Shown: positions 43,239 to 52,262, counted from the first letter of the stretch. The stretch is DNA of 64,000 nt from Massilia sp. Root351 (GCF_001425045.1 NZ_LMDJ01000006.1:109024-173023); one strand, 5' to 3'. Numbers and translations are program-made. Notes: a model not told the origin generated them from the letters alone.

Positions 43239-43901
43239 ATGACGAACCGATCCACGCAACTGCGCGAAGACATAGAGGAAATGATAGCCGTGGGCACCTT
43301 GACGCCCGGGCAGCACCTGGATGAGACGGAACTGGCCGCGCGTTTCGACGTGTCGCGCACGCCCATCCGGGAGGCACTGATCCAGCTGGCGTCCATGGGC
43401 GTGGTGGTGATCCGGCCACGGCGCGGCGCCATCGTGGCCGAACTGGGGCCGCAGCAACTGGTGGAGATGTTCGAGGTGATGTCCGAGCTGGAGGCGACCT
43501 GCGGCCGGCTGGCCGCGCGGCGCATGACGCTGGCCGAGCAGCAGGCGCTGCTGGCGGCGCACCAGGCGTGCAAGGAAGCGCTGGACGCGCAGCAGCCGGA
43601 TGACTACTACTACAAGAACGAGGCCTTCCACGAAGCCATCTACGCTGGCAGCCACAACCAGTTCCTGATCGAGCAGGCGCGCAGCCTGTACCGGCGCCTG
43701 CGGCCCTACCGGCGCTTGCAGCTCAGGGTGCGCAACCGGCTGTCCAATTCATACGCCGAGCACGACGGCGTGGTGCAGGCCATCCTCGGCGGCGACGGCG
43801 AAAAAGCCGCCGAACTGCTGCGCGAGCACGTGATGATCCAGGGGCAGCGTTTCTCGGACCTGATGGCGTCGCTGCCGCAGTTGGGCAAACAGGCTGCCTA
43901 G
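43239..43901 (+). CDS. mdcY: GntR/FCD-family regulator of malonate genes (MdcY-like)
   Basis: 220 residues. The N-terminal GntR winged helix (about 8-70; STQLREDIEEMIAVGTLTPG, LAARFDVSRTPIREALIQL) is followed by an FCD ligand domain (about 85-205; EMFEVMSELEATCGRLAA, YKNEAFHEAIYAGSHN, EHDGVVQAILGG) with the metal-binding Asp/His set. It is divergent from dctP across 130 bp holding overlapping promoters. By position and family it is the repressor of the malonate operon with autoregulation; malonate or malonyl-CoA is the presumed effector. Confidence 0.88.
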   Translation: MTNRSTQLREDIEEMIAVGTLTPGQHLDETELAARFDVSRTPIREALIQLASMGVVVIRPRRGAIVAELGPQQLVEMFEVMSELEATCGRLAARRMTLAEQQALLAAHQACKEALDAQQPDDYYYKNEAFHEAIYAGSHNQFLIEQARSLYRRLRPYRRLQLRVRNRLSNSYAEHDGVVQAILGGDGEKAAELLREHVMIQGQRFSDLMASLPQLGKQAA

Positions 43902-43940
43902 CAGGCATTTCCAATTTCAATGTTGAGTAAGCTATTTCGA

Positions 43941-44189
43941 ATGTCGAAACACCTCGAACGAACCAGTAATTTCTCAGTTTAGTGCTCCGTCACGATCCGG
44001 CGGCGACAGGCTTGGAGCTGGATGGCAAAGGCTGGGCCAGCCTGGACCAGCTCGTGTCCCGGGACTTGAAGCTGGGTGCGCAAGCGCCGCCGGCGCGGCT
44101 GTTCCACGGGACCGCAACCGTTCATTACATCGATTCGGTTTGGGCTCTGGCCCGGCGAGCTGAACGCGCATCGGCACCGTCAAGCGCTT
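43941..44189 (+). pseudogene. kptA: Decayed kptA (RNA 2'-phosphotransferase) remnant
   Basis: ATG 43941 opens MSKHLERTSN, then one base is missing near 43969. In the next frame the codons from 43970 read FLSLVLRHDPAATGLELDGK, continuing GWASLDQLVS. This matches the KptA N-terminus (family pattern TSKFLSxVLRHxPE...GWAD). About 55 residues of the family are then absent: the frame jumps to APPARLFHGTATVHYIDSV, which corresponds to the later KptA segment PPxxLYHGTA. After about 44140 a further frame change gives GLWPGELNAHR, resembling the GLxPGxRHHVHLS region, and then homology fades. At least two frameshifts plus an internal deletion mean no functional enzyme. The 3' limit is approximate. Confidence 0.8.
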
Positions 44190-44190
44190 C

Positions 44191-44766
44191 CTATTGCTTG
44201 CGGCGGGTATCGATGGCGATCCAGTTGGTTTCCCAGTGTTGTCCACCGTCCGCCGAATACGCCTGTTCGAAGCGCCATTGGCCGGCGCCCGCCGGCACCA
44301 TGAGGAACCTGACCGGCACCACGCGCCCGTGCACCGTGTCCTGGCCGTAGAAGCTGCCTTGGCCATCCTTGAAGGAGCCGTGCATGGGCTCGGTCATCAA
44401 GCCGTTGGCCAGGTTCGCGAAATGCAGGGTCCACTGGCCGCTCGCCGGCTGGTACAGGCGCAGCGACACGCCAGTGATCCGGCCGGCGCTGCCGCGCACA
44501 TCGAGCTCGACCAGGTTGGCCCGTCCGTCCATGACCTGCTTGACGACCGAGGTGCCGGCGTACTCCAGCCACTCGGTCTTGCCGCTCAGCGGTTCGCGCA
44601 GGCGCTTCAGGCGCGTATCCCAGGTGCCAATCTCCCAGTCGAAATCACGCTGGCCGTGGTGCGGCGCGGCAGGCGTTTGGGGGGGCGGAGAGTCCGATCG
44701 GGCCGCGCTCGGCTGCGGGGCCGCCACGACTGCGGACATCAGCATCGCAAGGCACAGTGATTTCAT
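44191..44766 (-). CDS. Exported protein of unknown function (DUF1579-like)
   Basis: 191 residues. A signal peptide (MKSLCLAMLMSAVVAAP) and a Pro/Ser-rich linker precede a beta-rich domain: FDWEIGTWDTRLKRL, GKTEWLEYAGTSVVKQVMDG, LRLYQPASGQWTLHFAN, GSFYGQDTVHGRVVPVRF and the terminal SADGGQHWETNWIAIDTRR. The pattern resembles DUF1579-type, lipocalin-like secreted proteins, but I cannot name the function. It ends 2 bp from the kptA remnant and is followed upstream by the GNAT gene (21-bp gap). Confidence 0.75.
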   Translation of the reverse strand: MKSLCLAMLMSAVVAAPQPSAARSDSPPPQTPAAPHHGQRDFDWEIGTWDTRLKRLREPLSGKTEWLEYAGTSVVKQVMDGRANLVELDVRGSAGRITGVSLRLYQPASGQWTLHFANLANGLMTEPMHGSFKDGQGSFYGQDTVHGRVVPVRFLMVPAGAGQWRFEQAYSADGGQHWETNWIAIDTRRKQ

Positions 44767-44787
44767 GACAGGGTCCTTTCTGATAAA

Positions 44788-45258
44788 TCAGCGCTTCACC
44801 GTCAAAATGGTGCGACAGCAGGCCATCTGGTAGTAAGCGATATCGACTCCGTGGTATTGCCTGCTGGTTTCCGAGGCGACGGCGAAGCCGAATTTCTCGT
44901 AGAAGCCTACTGCGGGAATGTTGGATTTGGCGACGTTCAGTGACAGCGGCCCGGTTTGCCTTGCCATCACGGCCGCCAGCAGCGCCTGTCCCGCGCCGCG
45001 CCCGCGCGCATCCGAGTGGACGAACAGGGCGCGCAATTGACCCGGCACGCTGGCGGCGAAGCCGACGATGCCGCAGCCGTCCTCGCACACCAGCACGCTG
45101 GACTGCCTGAACGCGGCCAAAATAGCTGGATCTGCCGCAAGCGGCGTCAGCGTGAAAGGCTGCGCTTCAAACTGTAGCTCATCGAGCTTCGCATTGGCGT
45201 ACACCGCAGCTACTGCCTCGAAGTCCCGCTCATCGTAGTCGCGTACACGCATGGTCAT
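44788..45258 (-). CDS. GNAT-family N-acetyltransferase
   Basis: 156 residues of the GNAT fold. The acetyl-CoA-binding loop is ARGRGAGQALLAAVM (Q/RxxGxG/A pattern), preceded by the beta-4 strand GQLRALFVHSD, and GFYEKFGFAVASE is the C-terminal family motif. The acceptor substrate is unknown. ATG 45258 is used; an MRV start at 45252 is possible. It is divergent from the MocR regulator gene across 94 bp, so it might be a target of that regulator, which is inference from position. Confidence 0.9.
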   Translation of the reverse strand: MTMRVRDYDERDFEAVAAVYANAKLDELQFEAQPFTLTPLAADPAILAAFRQSSVLVCEDGCGIVGFAASVPGQLRALFVHSDARGRGAGQALLAAVMARQTGPLSLNVAKSNIPAVGFYEKFGFAVASETSRQYHGVDIAYYQMACCRTILTVKR

Positions 45259-45352
45259 CGCTCGTTGCTCGCCTGTGACGCGAGTATATCGAAGATGTGG
45301 CGCCGTGCAAATGATAGCAATACCGTCATGCCGCTGCGCTATACTGCGCAGC

Positions 45353-46774
45353 ATGAATCTCTACCAAACCCTTGCCGCCGACATCGAAGGCCAGGTCGCG
45401 CGCGGCGTGCTGCTGGAAGGGGAGAAGCTGCCGTCGGTGCGCCAGACCAGCCAGCACCGCAGCCTGAGCATCAGCACGGTGCTGCGCGCGTACTCCCAGC
45501 TGGAGAGCAGGGGCATCATTGAAAGCCGTCCGCAGTCGGGCTACTTCGTGCGCGCCAGGCAGGCCGGGGCGCCGCGCGCTGCGCCGCCGGCGCCCAGCGA
45601 GCCGCTGGTGCTGTCGTCCGAAGTGGATGTGAGCCGTCTGGTGCTGTCCACGCTGCGCACCATCCGCAAGGAGGGGGCGGTGCCGCTCGGCTCGCCGTAC
45701 CCGGACCCGGCGCCGTTCCCCTGGCCGCGCATCAGCCAATACGCCAACGCGCTGGCGCGCCGCGCCCAGCACTGGAGCGTGATGGACGATCTGCCTCCCG
45801 GGAATCCGGAGCTGATCCGCCAGATCGCGCGCCGCCACCTGGAGAACGGGCTGGCGGTCGACCCGTCCGAAATCATCATCACCATGGGCGCCACGGAGGC
45901 GATCAACCTGTGCCTGCAGGCCGTGGCCAAGCCGGGCGACACGGTGGCGGTGGAATCGCCCACCTTCTACGCGATGCTGCACGCGATCGAGCGCATGGGC
46001 ATGCGGGCGCTGGAGGTGCCGACCGATCCGCGCGAGGGCATCAGCATCGAGGCGCTGCGCGCCATCCTGTCGCAGCAGCGCGTGGCAGCCTGCATGGTGA
46101 TGCCGAACTTCCAGAATCCACTGGGTTTCCAGATGCCGGACGCGCGCAAGCGCGAGCTGGTGCAACTGCTGGCCAGCCACGATATCCCGGTCATCGAGAA
46201 CGATGTCTACAACGAGCTGTATTACGGCGAGAGCCACCCGACATCGCTGAAGTCCTACGACAAGCAGGGCCTGGTGCTGCACTGCTCGTCGTTCTCCAAG
46301 AGCCTGACGGCGAACTACCGCATCGGCTGGGCGCTGCCGGGACGCTACACGGCGCAGGTGGAGAAGCTCAAGTTCCTCAACACGCTCACCACGCCCACGC
46401 TGCCGCAAATGGCCATCGCCGACTACCTGCAGCACGACGGCTACGACCGCCACCTGCGCAAGGTGCGCAAGGGTTACGAGCAGCGCGCGCGCATGATGGC
46501 GGCCGCTGTGCTGCGCTTCTTCCCGGCCGGCACGCGCGTGTCCGAACCGCAGGGCGGCTATGTGCTGTGGGTGGAGATGCCGCCGTCGGTGGACGCGATG
46601 AAGCTGTACGCGCTGGCGCTGGAGCGCAAGATCACCGTCGGGCCGGGACATATGTTCTCGGCGCGCGGCAGCTACCCGAACTTCATCCGCCTGAACTACA
46701 GCTATCCGTGGACCAGGGAGATCGAGGATGCACTGCGCATGCTGGGGCGCCTGGCGTCAGCCGCCCACCAGTGA
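45353..46774 (+). CDS. MocR-type GntR/aminotransferase regulator
   Basis: 473 residues. An N-terminal GntR winged helix (about 5-75; LAADIEGQVARGVLLEGEKLP, SISTVLRAYSQLESRGIIESRP) is fused to a fold-type-I aminotransferase domain (about 110-470). PLP-site markers are IGMGATEAINLCLQAV-like MGATEAINLCLQ, VMPNFQNPLGFQMP, ENDVYNELYYG and SSFSKSLTANYRIGW (Schiff-base Lys). MocR proteins use PLP as a sensing cofactor. The effector is not readable. It overlaps moaA by 18 bp at the 3' ends. Confidence 0.94.
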   Translation: MNLYQTLAADIEGQVARGVLLEGEKLPSVRQTSQHRSLSISTVLRAYSQLESRGIIESRPQSGYFVRARQAGAPRAAPPAPSEPLVLSSEVDVSRLVLSTLRTIRKEGAVPLGSPYPDPAPFPWPRISQYANALARRAQHWSVMDDLPPGNPELIRQIARRHLENGLAVDPSEIIITMGATEAINLCLQAVAKPGDTVAVESPTFYAMLHAIERMGMRALEVPTDPREGISIEALRAILSQQRVAACMVMPNFQNPLGFQMPDARKRELVQLLASHDIPVIENDVYNELYYGESHPTSLKSYDKQGLVLHCSSFSKSLTANYRIGWALPGRYTAQVEKLKFLNTLTTPTLPQMAIADYLQHDGYDRHLRKVRKGYEQRARMMAAAVLRFFPAGTRVSEPQGGYVLWVEMPPSVDAMKLYALALERKITVGPGHMFSARGSYPNFIRLNYSYPWTREIEDALRMLGRLASAAHQ

Positions 46775-47797
46775 CATGCGCACCACCTTGTGCGCGTGCG
46801 CGCGGCCGCCGGACGGGCCGCGCAATTCAGAATAACGGTCGGTGCGCGCCTGCCACAGCGCGCGTATGCGTTCCTCCAGCTGTGCTTCCCGCCCGTCGTC
46901 CAGCCAGGGGCGCAGGTCCGCACCTTCCTGCGAGAACAGGCACAGGTACAGTTTTCCGTCCGCCGCCACGCGGGCGCGTACGCATTCGCCGCAGAAGGGA
47001 TGCGACATGCTGGCGATGAAGCCAAGGCTGCCCGAGCCATCCGCATGGTGCCAGATGTCGGCCGTGTCGTGGCCGCGCGCGGCGCCGTCCTGCACCAGCG
47101 GGTAGTGCTGCTGGACGATGGCGCGCATGGCGTCGGCACTCAGCACCTGGCCGGCGTTCCAGCGGCTGGCGCCGCCCACGTCCATGTATTCGATAAAGCG
47201 CAGCTGCACGCCGCTGTCGCGGAAGTGGTGCACCAGCGGCAGGATCTGGCTGTCGTTTACGCCGCGTTCTATCACGGTGTTGACCTTGACCGGCGCCAGT
47301 CCCGCGCGCTGCGCCGCCGCGATGCCTTCCAGTACCCGCGCCACCGGGAAGTTCACGCCATTCATGCGGCCCGCCAGCGCATCGTCCAGGCTGTCCAGGC
47401 TCACCGTAATGCGGCGCAGGCCGGCGTCTTTCAGCGACTGCGCACGCGCCGCCAGCAGCGAGCCGTTGGTGGTGAGCGCGATGTCCAGCGGGCGGCCTGC
47501 CAGCGTGCGCATGGCAGCCAGCGTTTCTATCAGGCGCGGCAAGTCCTTGCGCAGCAACGGTTCGCCGCCGGTGAGACGAATTTTTTCCACGCCCAGCTGC
47601 ACGAAGCTGCGCGCCAACCGCGCCAGCTGGCCGAAAGACAGCCGCTCGGAGGACGTCATGAAGGCGTAGTCCGGTCCGTAGCTTTCCTTGGGCATGCAGT
47701 AGGGGCAGCGGAAATTGCATTGGTCGATGACGGACAGGCGCAGGTCTTTCAGCGGTCGGCCGCGGGTGTCTCGCAGTTCGGTCGGGGACGGGTTCAT
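46757..47797 (-). CDS. moaA: GTP 3',8-cyclase MoaA
   Basis: 346 residues. The radical-SAM cluster CNFRCPYC (C27, C31, C34) opens the domain; KIRLTGGEPLLRKDL binds SAM. The C-terminal cluster Cys residues are in HPFCGECVRARV and LYLCLF, and the protein ends in the double Gly (VGG) required for catalysis. It converts GTP to 3',8-cyclo-7,8-dihydro-GTP, the first molybdopterin step. The formate dehydrogenase here needs this cofactor. It is divergent from the membrane-propeller gene. ATG 47797 is chosen because upstream in-frame codons are non-conserved. Confidence 0.97.
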   Translation of the reverse strand: MNPSPTELRDTRGRPLKDLRLSVIDQCNFRCPYCMPKESYGPDYAFMTSSERLSFGQLARLARSFVQLGVEKIRLTGGEPLLRKDLPRLIETLAAMRTLAGRPLDIALTTNGSLLAARAQSLKDAGLRRITVSLDSLDDALAGRMNGVNFPVARVLEGIAAAQRAGLAPVKVNTVIERGVNDSQILPLVHHFRDSGVQLRFIEYMDVGGASRWNAGQVLSADAMRAIVQQHYPLVQDGAARGHDTADIWHHADGSGSLGFIASMSHPFCGECVRARVAADGKLYLCLFSQEGADLRPWLDDGREAQLEERIRALWQARTDRYSELRGPSGGRAHAHKVVRMSLVGG

Positions 47798-47856
47798 GCG
47801 GTCAGCATAGCGCCGGGCCGGCGGCGCGGAGCAGCACAGTTGGCCCGCAGGCGCAG

Positions 47857-47919
47857 GGGTACAGTGCGGCCGTTGTGATAAAGCGAGAGTTTTTTCCGAG
47901 AAGAAATATGTACACTGCG
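47857..47919. repeat. Direct repeat in the moaA upstream region
   Basis: GTACAGTGCGGC (47857-47868) and GTACACTGCGGC (47908-47919) match at 11 of 12 bases and are 51 bp apart start to start. They lie between moaA and the divergent TTG-start gene and could be a paired regulator site. The intervening stretch is AT-richer than its surroundings. Confidence 0.4.
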
Positions 47920-47954
47920 GCAGATCGACCATAACGCAATTGCAGGAGTCTTGA

Positions 47955-49631
47955 TTGGCCACCGATCTGCTGTTCGGCATACTGACCTATCCGCTGACCC
48001 TGCTGGTGTGGCTGGCCTTCATCGTTGGCTGCTCGTACGGCCTGTACAACAAGCACGGCGCCGCCATGCCGATCGCGCCGCTGCGGCTGTTCGGCGGCTA
48101 CGTGGGTGCGGTGCTGGCCTGCGTGGTGTGCACCGCGCTGGAGGCCTACGTCACACCCGAGGACGCCGCGCAAACCTGGCGCGTACCGCCGGAGAGCTAC
48201 TGGGCGGCGATCCGCCAGCAGTTCGTGGTCACGCTGGCCCCGGCCATCATGTTCAGCACGGCGGGCATTGCGCTGGTCGGCGTGCCGGTGATCCTGCGGC
48301 TGATGCGGGCGGGGCGGGGCAGCGTGGGCTGGGTTCTGCTGGCGTCACTGGGGATTTCGCTGCTCGTTTCGCTCCCGCTCAGCGCCGGCCTGCTGGGCGC
48401 GGGCAACGGCGTCCAGGCCGCGCTGCAGGGCCTCGCTTCCATCGCCGGCGCCCATTTGCTGATGACGTTTTGCTTCTCGGTCGGCGCGGGCTTGCCGTGG
48501 TCGGCCGCCCGGCCGGAGCGGCGCATGCGGCCCGGCGTCCTGCTGGCGCTGGGCGCGGTGGGCACGGCGGCTTACCTGGGCTGGTGGCCCGTCCCCATCG
48601 ATCCGGTGGCCTGGCAGGCGCCGGCGGCGCCGGGCTACACGGGCGCCCATGCGCCGAACGCCAGGCTGGCGGGCATCAAGACCATCGCACTGGACCGGCA
48701 GATCGGTCCCGAGCACATCGTGGCCGGCAGGGATGGCGAGCTGTATGCGGGCATTGCGGATGGCCTGCTGTTGCACATGCGGCCGGACGGCAGCTCCCAG
48801 GGCATGCTGGCGTATACGGGCGGCCGGCCGTTGGGCATGGCGTTCGACGCGCACGGCAATTTGATCGTGGCCGACGCCGACAAGGGGTTGCTGTCCTTCG
48901 ACGCGAACGGCGCGCGCACCGTCTTGCTGGCTGCCGGCGAAGGCGGTCCGGTGCATTTTGCCAACGCGGTGGCGGTCGCCGCCAGCGGCAAGATTTATCT
49001 CACGGATTCGTCCATGCGCTTTCTTGCGCCGCGCGCCGGCAGCACGCAGTGGGCGGCCACGCTGGATGTGCTGGAGCAGTCGGCCACCGGCCGCGTGCTC
49101 GAATACGACCCGGCCAGCAAGGCGGTCAGGGTGGTGGCCAAGGGACTGAGCTTTGCCAACGGCATCGTGCTGGCTGCCGACGAACAGTCGGTATTTGTCA
49201 GCGAGAGCGGCCGATACCGTGTGTGGCGCATCGACATCGCCGCCGCGCAGCTCGACGTGTCGCGGGCGGCCCGGCAGGCGAAGGTGGTGCTCGACAATTT
49301 GCCCGGCTACCCGGACAACCTGACGCGCGGCTTGAATGGCAGGATCTGGCTGGGCCTGGCCGGCCAGCGCGACGAGCTGGATGCGATGGCCGGCCAGCCT
49401 TTCATGCGCAAGCTGGTGCTGCGCATCCCGCGCGTCTTCTGGCCTGCGCCCAAGCGCTACGGCCACGTGCTCGCTTTCACCGAGGCCGGTCAAGTCGTGG
49501 CGGACTTGCAGGATCCGAGCGGCGCCTCGCCGGTCACCACCGGCGCCACCGAGACTGTTGACCGGCTGTATATTCATAATGTCAACGGTAATGGCGTGGG
49601 GTGGTTGCCGAGTACGGCGGCTGTGCCGTAA
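47955..49631 (+). CDS. Fusion of a membrane domain and an SMP-30/strictosidine-synthase-like beta-propeller
   Basis: 558 residues. The N-terminal half (about 1-220) is membranous: FGILTYPLTLLVWLAFIVGC, LFGGYVGAVLACVVCTALE, FVVTLAPAIMFSTAGIALVG, VGWVLLASLGISLLVSLPLS and two more segments. From about 235 a six-bladed-propeller pattern begins: GPEHIVAGRDGELYAGIADG, GRPLGMAFDAHGNLIVADAD, ANAVAVAASGKIYLTDSS and GLSFANGIVLAADEQSVFVS, as in gluconolactonase/strictosidine-synthase-like enzymes. The start is TTG 47955 with AGGAG 6 nt upstream. The propeller likely faces the periplasm. A calcium-dependent lactonase or carbohydrate enzyme role is possible but unproven. Confidence 0.82.
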   Translation: MATDLLFGILTYPLTLLVWLAFIVGCSYGLYNKHGAAMPIAPLRLFGGYVGAVLACVVCTALEAYVTPEDAAQTWRVPPESYWAAIRQQFVVTLAPAIMFSTAGIALVGVPVILRLMRAGRGSVGWVLLASLGISLLVSLPLSAGLLGAGNGVQAALQGLASIAGAHLLMTFCFSVGAGLPWSAARPERRMRPGVLLALGAVGTAAYLGWWPVPIDPVAWQAPAAPGYTGAHAPNARLAGIKTIALDRQIGPEHIVAGRDGELYAGIADGLLLHMRPDGSSQGMLAYTGGRPLGMAFDAHGNLIVADADKGLLSFDANGARTVLLAAGEGGPVHFANAVAVAASGKIYLTDSSMRFLAPRAGSTQWAATLDVLEQSATGRVLEYDPASKAVRVVAKGLSFANGIVLAADEQSVFVSESGRYRVWRIDIAAAQLDVSRAARQAKVVLDNLPGYPDNLTRGLNGRIWLGLAGQRDELDAMAGQPFMRKLVLRIPRVFWPAPKRYGHVLAFTEAGQVVADLQDPSGASPVTTGATETVDRLYIHNVNGNGVGWLPSTAAVP

Positions 49632-49722
49632 AGCAACAGTAGATTGGCCTGGCGGGGCGGTAAGCGGTACTATTTGTATCGTCTTGCGGCCGCTATGCCT
49701 GCGTCACCTACTAGAACAATTA

Positions 49723-51738
49723 ATGAACCCGCCGCTTTCTCCCGCATTCTCCGCCTCATGGCGCTGCGTCCTCTTGCTGGCCGCTAGCGCATTGCCTGCC
49801 TGGGCCGGCCAGGTCTCGCTCGACAGTGGCAGTCAAGACCTGGCAGTTTTGCCGCTTGAGCAATTGGTGGAGTTGCAAGTTACCTCGGTATCGCGCTTCT
49901 CGCAGACCATAGCCGACGCGCCGTCGGCAGTGGTGGTGCTGACCGCGCAGGACATCCGCGACTTCGGCTGGCGCACGCTGGCCGACGCGCTGGCGTCGCT
50001 GCCCGGCCTCTACGTGAACAACGACCGCAATTATTCCTACCTCGGCGCGCGCGGTTTCCTGCGGCCGGGCGATTACGACAGCCGCTTCCTGCTGCTGGTG
50101 GACGGCGTGCGCACCAACGACAGCGTCTACGACCAGGCCAGCATCGGCAGCGAGGGCTTGCTCGACATGGACCTGGTGCAGCGCATCGAATACGTGCCCG
50201 GCCCCGGTTCGGCGGTGTACGGCTCGAACGCGCTGTTCGGCGTGATCAACGTCATCACCAAGTCCGGCAGCGCGATGGCCGGGCCGCAGGCCTCCATGCT
50301 GGCGGGCAGCTACGGCGAGCGGGCGGCGCGCGTCAGCTATGGCTGGCACGCCCAGGACGGCACCGACGTGCTGCTGTCGGCCAGCAGCAGCCGGCGCGAT
50401 GGGCAGGATCTGTACTTCGCCGAATACCGGCAGCCGGGGTCGGACGGCGTGGCCCATGGCCTGGATTTCGACCGTGCGCACCGTCTGTTCGCCAAGGCCG
50501 CTTACGGCCCGTGGACCGTGTCGGCAGGCTACGTGGCGCGCACCAAGGGCGTGCCCACCGGTTCCTTCGGCGCCCTGTTCGACACCGCCAACCAGACGCG
50601 CGACACGCAGGCCTTTGCCAAGGCGGCCTTCGACATGCCGCTGGCCAGCGGGGCCGACCTGGCCGTGCTGGCACACTGGGGCCGTGCCGACTACCAGGGG
50701 ATCGGCAGCTATCCCGGTGAGGCGGGAGAGGCGCTGGTGAACGTGGATGGCGACCATGCCGGCTGGTTCGGCGCCAGCGCGCAGCTGACCTTCAGCCGGG
50801 TGCCGGACCACAAGGTCGTGGCCGGCGTGGACATGCAGCGCAATGCGCGGCGCGACCAGTTCAGCTACTACCGCGCGCCCTACCAGCTGTTGCTGGACGA
50901 TCGCCGCAGCGACGGGCGCAGCGGCGTGTTCGTGCAGGATGAATGGCGCGTTCGCCCCGGCTTGCTGTTCAACGCCGGCCTGCGCTACGACCGGGACAGC
51001 AACGCCGGCAGCCAGTTCCACCCGCGCCTGGCGCTGATGTACCGCGCCTCGCCGGATAACACCGTCAAGCTCATATACGGCACCGCCTACCGCGCTCCGA
51101 ATGCCTACGAGCTGTATTACAGCTATCCGGGCGAGGGAGGGCAGCAAGGCAATCCGGCGCTGTCGGCCGAACGTATCAGCACGCGCGAATTGATCTTCGA
51201 GCGCCGCCTGGACGCCAACGGCCTGGCACGCATGTCGCTGTTCAACTACCGCATGCGCGGCCTGATCTCGCAGGAAGTCCAGCCGGATACGGGGCTGCTG
51301 ATGTTCGCCAACATCCAGCGCGCTGTGGCCACGGGGGCCGAGGTGGCCTATGAACGCCAGTTCGGACGCGGCTTGCGGCTGCGGGCCAGCTTCGCCATGC
51401 AGCACGCCGACGACGGCGACAATGCGCAGCTGGTCAATTCGCCGCGGCGCCTGGCCAAGCTGAACCTGTCGCTGCCGCTTCCTGCGCTGAAGGCCCGCTT
51501 GGGCGCCGAGCTGCAATGCGGCACGGCGCGCCTGACGCAGAACAGCAGGGTGGGCGGCCATTGCCTCAGCAACATGGTCGCCACCAGCAACGGCCTGCTG
51601 GCGCGCACCGAACTGTCGCTGGCGCTGTACAACGCATTCGACGCGCGCTATGCCGACCCGGCCGGCGCCGTGTTCGTGCAGGAAGCGCTGGCGCGCCAGA
51701 GCCGCACGGTCGCGGCCAAACTGACCTACGGGTTCTGA
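49723..51738 (+). CDS. TonB-dependent receptor (colicin I/vitamin B12 type)
   Basis: 671 residues. A signal peptide (SWRCVLLLAASALPAWAGQ) is followed by a plug domain (about 35-160; SRFSQTIADAPSAVVVLTAQDI, LPGLYVNNDRNYSYLGARGF, GPGSAVYGSNALFGVINVIT) and a barrel ending in TVAAKLTYGF. It carries ligands across the outer membrane with TonB energy. Two bases separate its stop from the YfiR-like gene, and that gene overlaps a GGDEF-EAL gene, suggesting the receptor feeds a c-di-GMP output. ATG 49723 is chosen because the signal peptide begins there. Confidence 0.93.
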   Translation: MNPPLSPAFSASWRCVLLLAASALPAWAGQVSLDSGSQDLAVLPLEQLVELQVTSVSRFSQTIADAPSAVVVLTAQDIRDFGWRTLADALASLPGLYVNNDRNYSYLGARGFLRPGDYDSRFLLLVDGVRTNDSVYDQASIGSEGLLDMDLVQRIEYVPGPGSAVYGSNALFGVINVITKSGSAMAGPQASMLAGSYGERAARVSYGWHAQDGTDVLLSASSSRRDGQDLYFAEYRQPGSDGVAHGLDFDRAHRLFAKAAYGPWTVSAGYVARTKGVPTGSFGALFDTANQTRDTQAFAKAAFDMPLASGADLAVLAHWGRADYQGIGSYPGEAGEALVNVDGDHAGWFGASAQLTFSRVPDHKVVAGVDMQRNARRDQFSYYRAPYQLLLDDRRSDGRSGVFVQDEWRVRPGLLFNAGLRYDRDSNAGSQFHPRLALMYRASPDNTVKLIYGTAYRAPNAYELYYSYPGEGGQQGNPALSAERISTRELIFERRLDANGLARMSLFNYRMRGLISQEVQPDTGLLMFANIQRAVATGAEVAYERQFGRGLRLRASFAMQHADDGDNAQLVNSPRRLAKLNLSLPLPALKARLGAELQCGTARLTQNSRVGGHCLSNMVATSNGLLARTELSLALYNAFDARYADPAGAVFVQEALARQSRTVAAKLTYGF

Positions 51739-51740
51739 TC

Positions 51741-52262
51741 ATGCGCGCCGCCTTCCGCATCAGCGTCCTGTGCACCCTGGCCTCGCTGGCCCCGGTGTGC
51801 CACGCCGAATTGCAGGAAGTGCAGAACAGCGCGCTGAAGGCCGCCTACATCTACAACATCGCCATGTTCACCAACTGGCCGGCCGGACCTTCCGGTGCGG
51901 CGGCGGACCGCCCGTTCGCGGTATGCGCGCGGTCTTCGCTGCCGTTCTGGGACAGCTTGCGCCAGCTGGAGGGCAAGCTGGTCAACGGCCGCAACTGGAC
52001 CATGTACGACACCGGTGCAGGCGCGCCGCCGCGCAGCTGCGACATCAGCATATTCGCGGCGGAGCTGGGCCAGCCGCGCCCCGCCGACGGCAGCGGAACG
52101 CTGTTCGTGGCCGATGGCGTGAGTGCGGGAAAATACGCGGGCGCGGTGGCGCTGGTGGACGAGGACCGACACGTGCGCTTCGACGTCGATACGCGCGAGG
52201 CCGCGCGCCTAGGCCTGAAATTCAGTTCGCGCCTGCTGCGCCTGGCGAGGAATGTATGGTAA
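51741..52262 (+). CDS. YfiR-family periplasmic protein (DUF4154)
   Basis: 173 residues. A signal peptide (MRAAFRISVLCTLASLAPVCHA) is followed by the DUF4154 domain: NSALKAAYIYNIAMFTNWP, PFAVCARSSLPFWDSLRQLE, RSCDISIFAAELG and the terminal GLKFSSRLLRLAR. YfiR in Pseudomonas represses the diguanylate cyclase YfiN in the periplasm. The next gene encodes a CHASE8-type membrane GGDEF-EAL protein, so a similar inhibitor role is likely. It overlaps that gene by 7 bp. Confidence 0.92.
   Translation: MRAAFRISVLCTLASLAPVCHAELQEVQNSALKAAYIYNIAMFTNWPAGPSGAAADRPFAVCARSSLPFWDSLRQLEGKLVNGRNWTMYDTGAGAPPRSCDISIFAAELGQPRPADGSGTLFVADGVSAGKYAGAVALVDEDRHVRFDVDTREAARLGLKFSSRLLRLARNVW

Noticed and set aside
47798..47954. 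Molybdenum-cofactor riboswitch upstream of moaA.
   Set aside because: I could not find the paired helices or conserved loops of the Moco motif in the minus-strand leader; only short repeats are visible.
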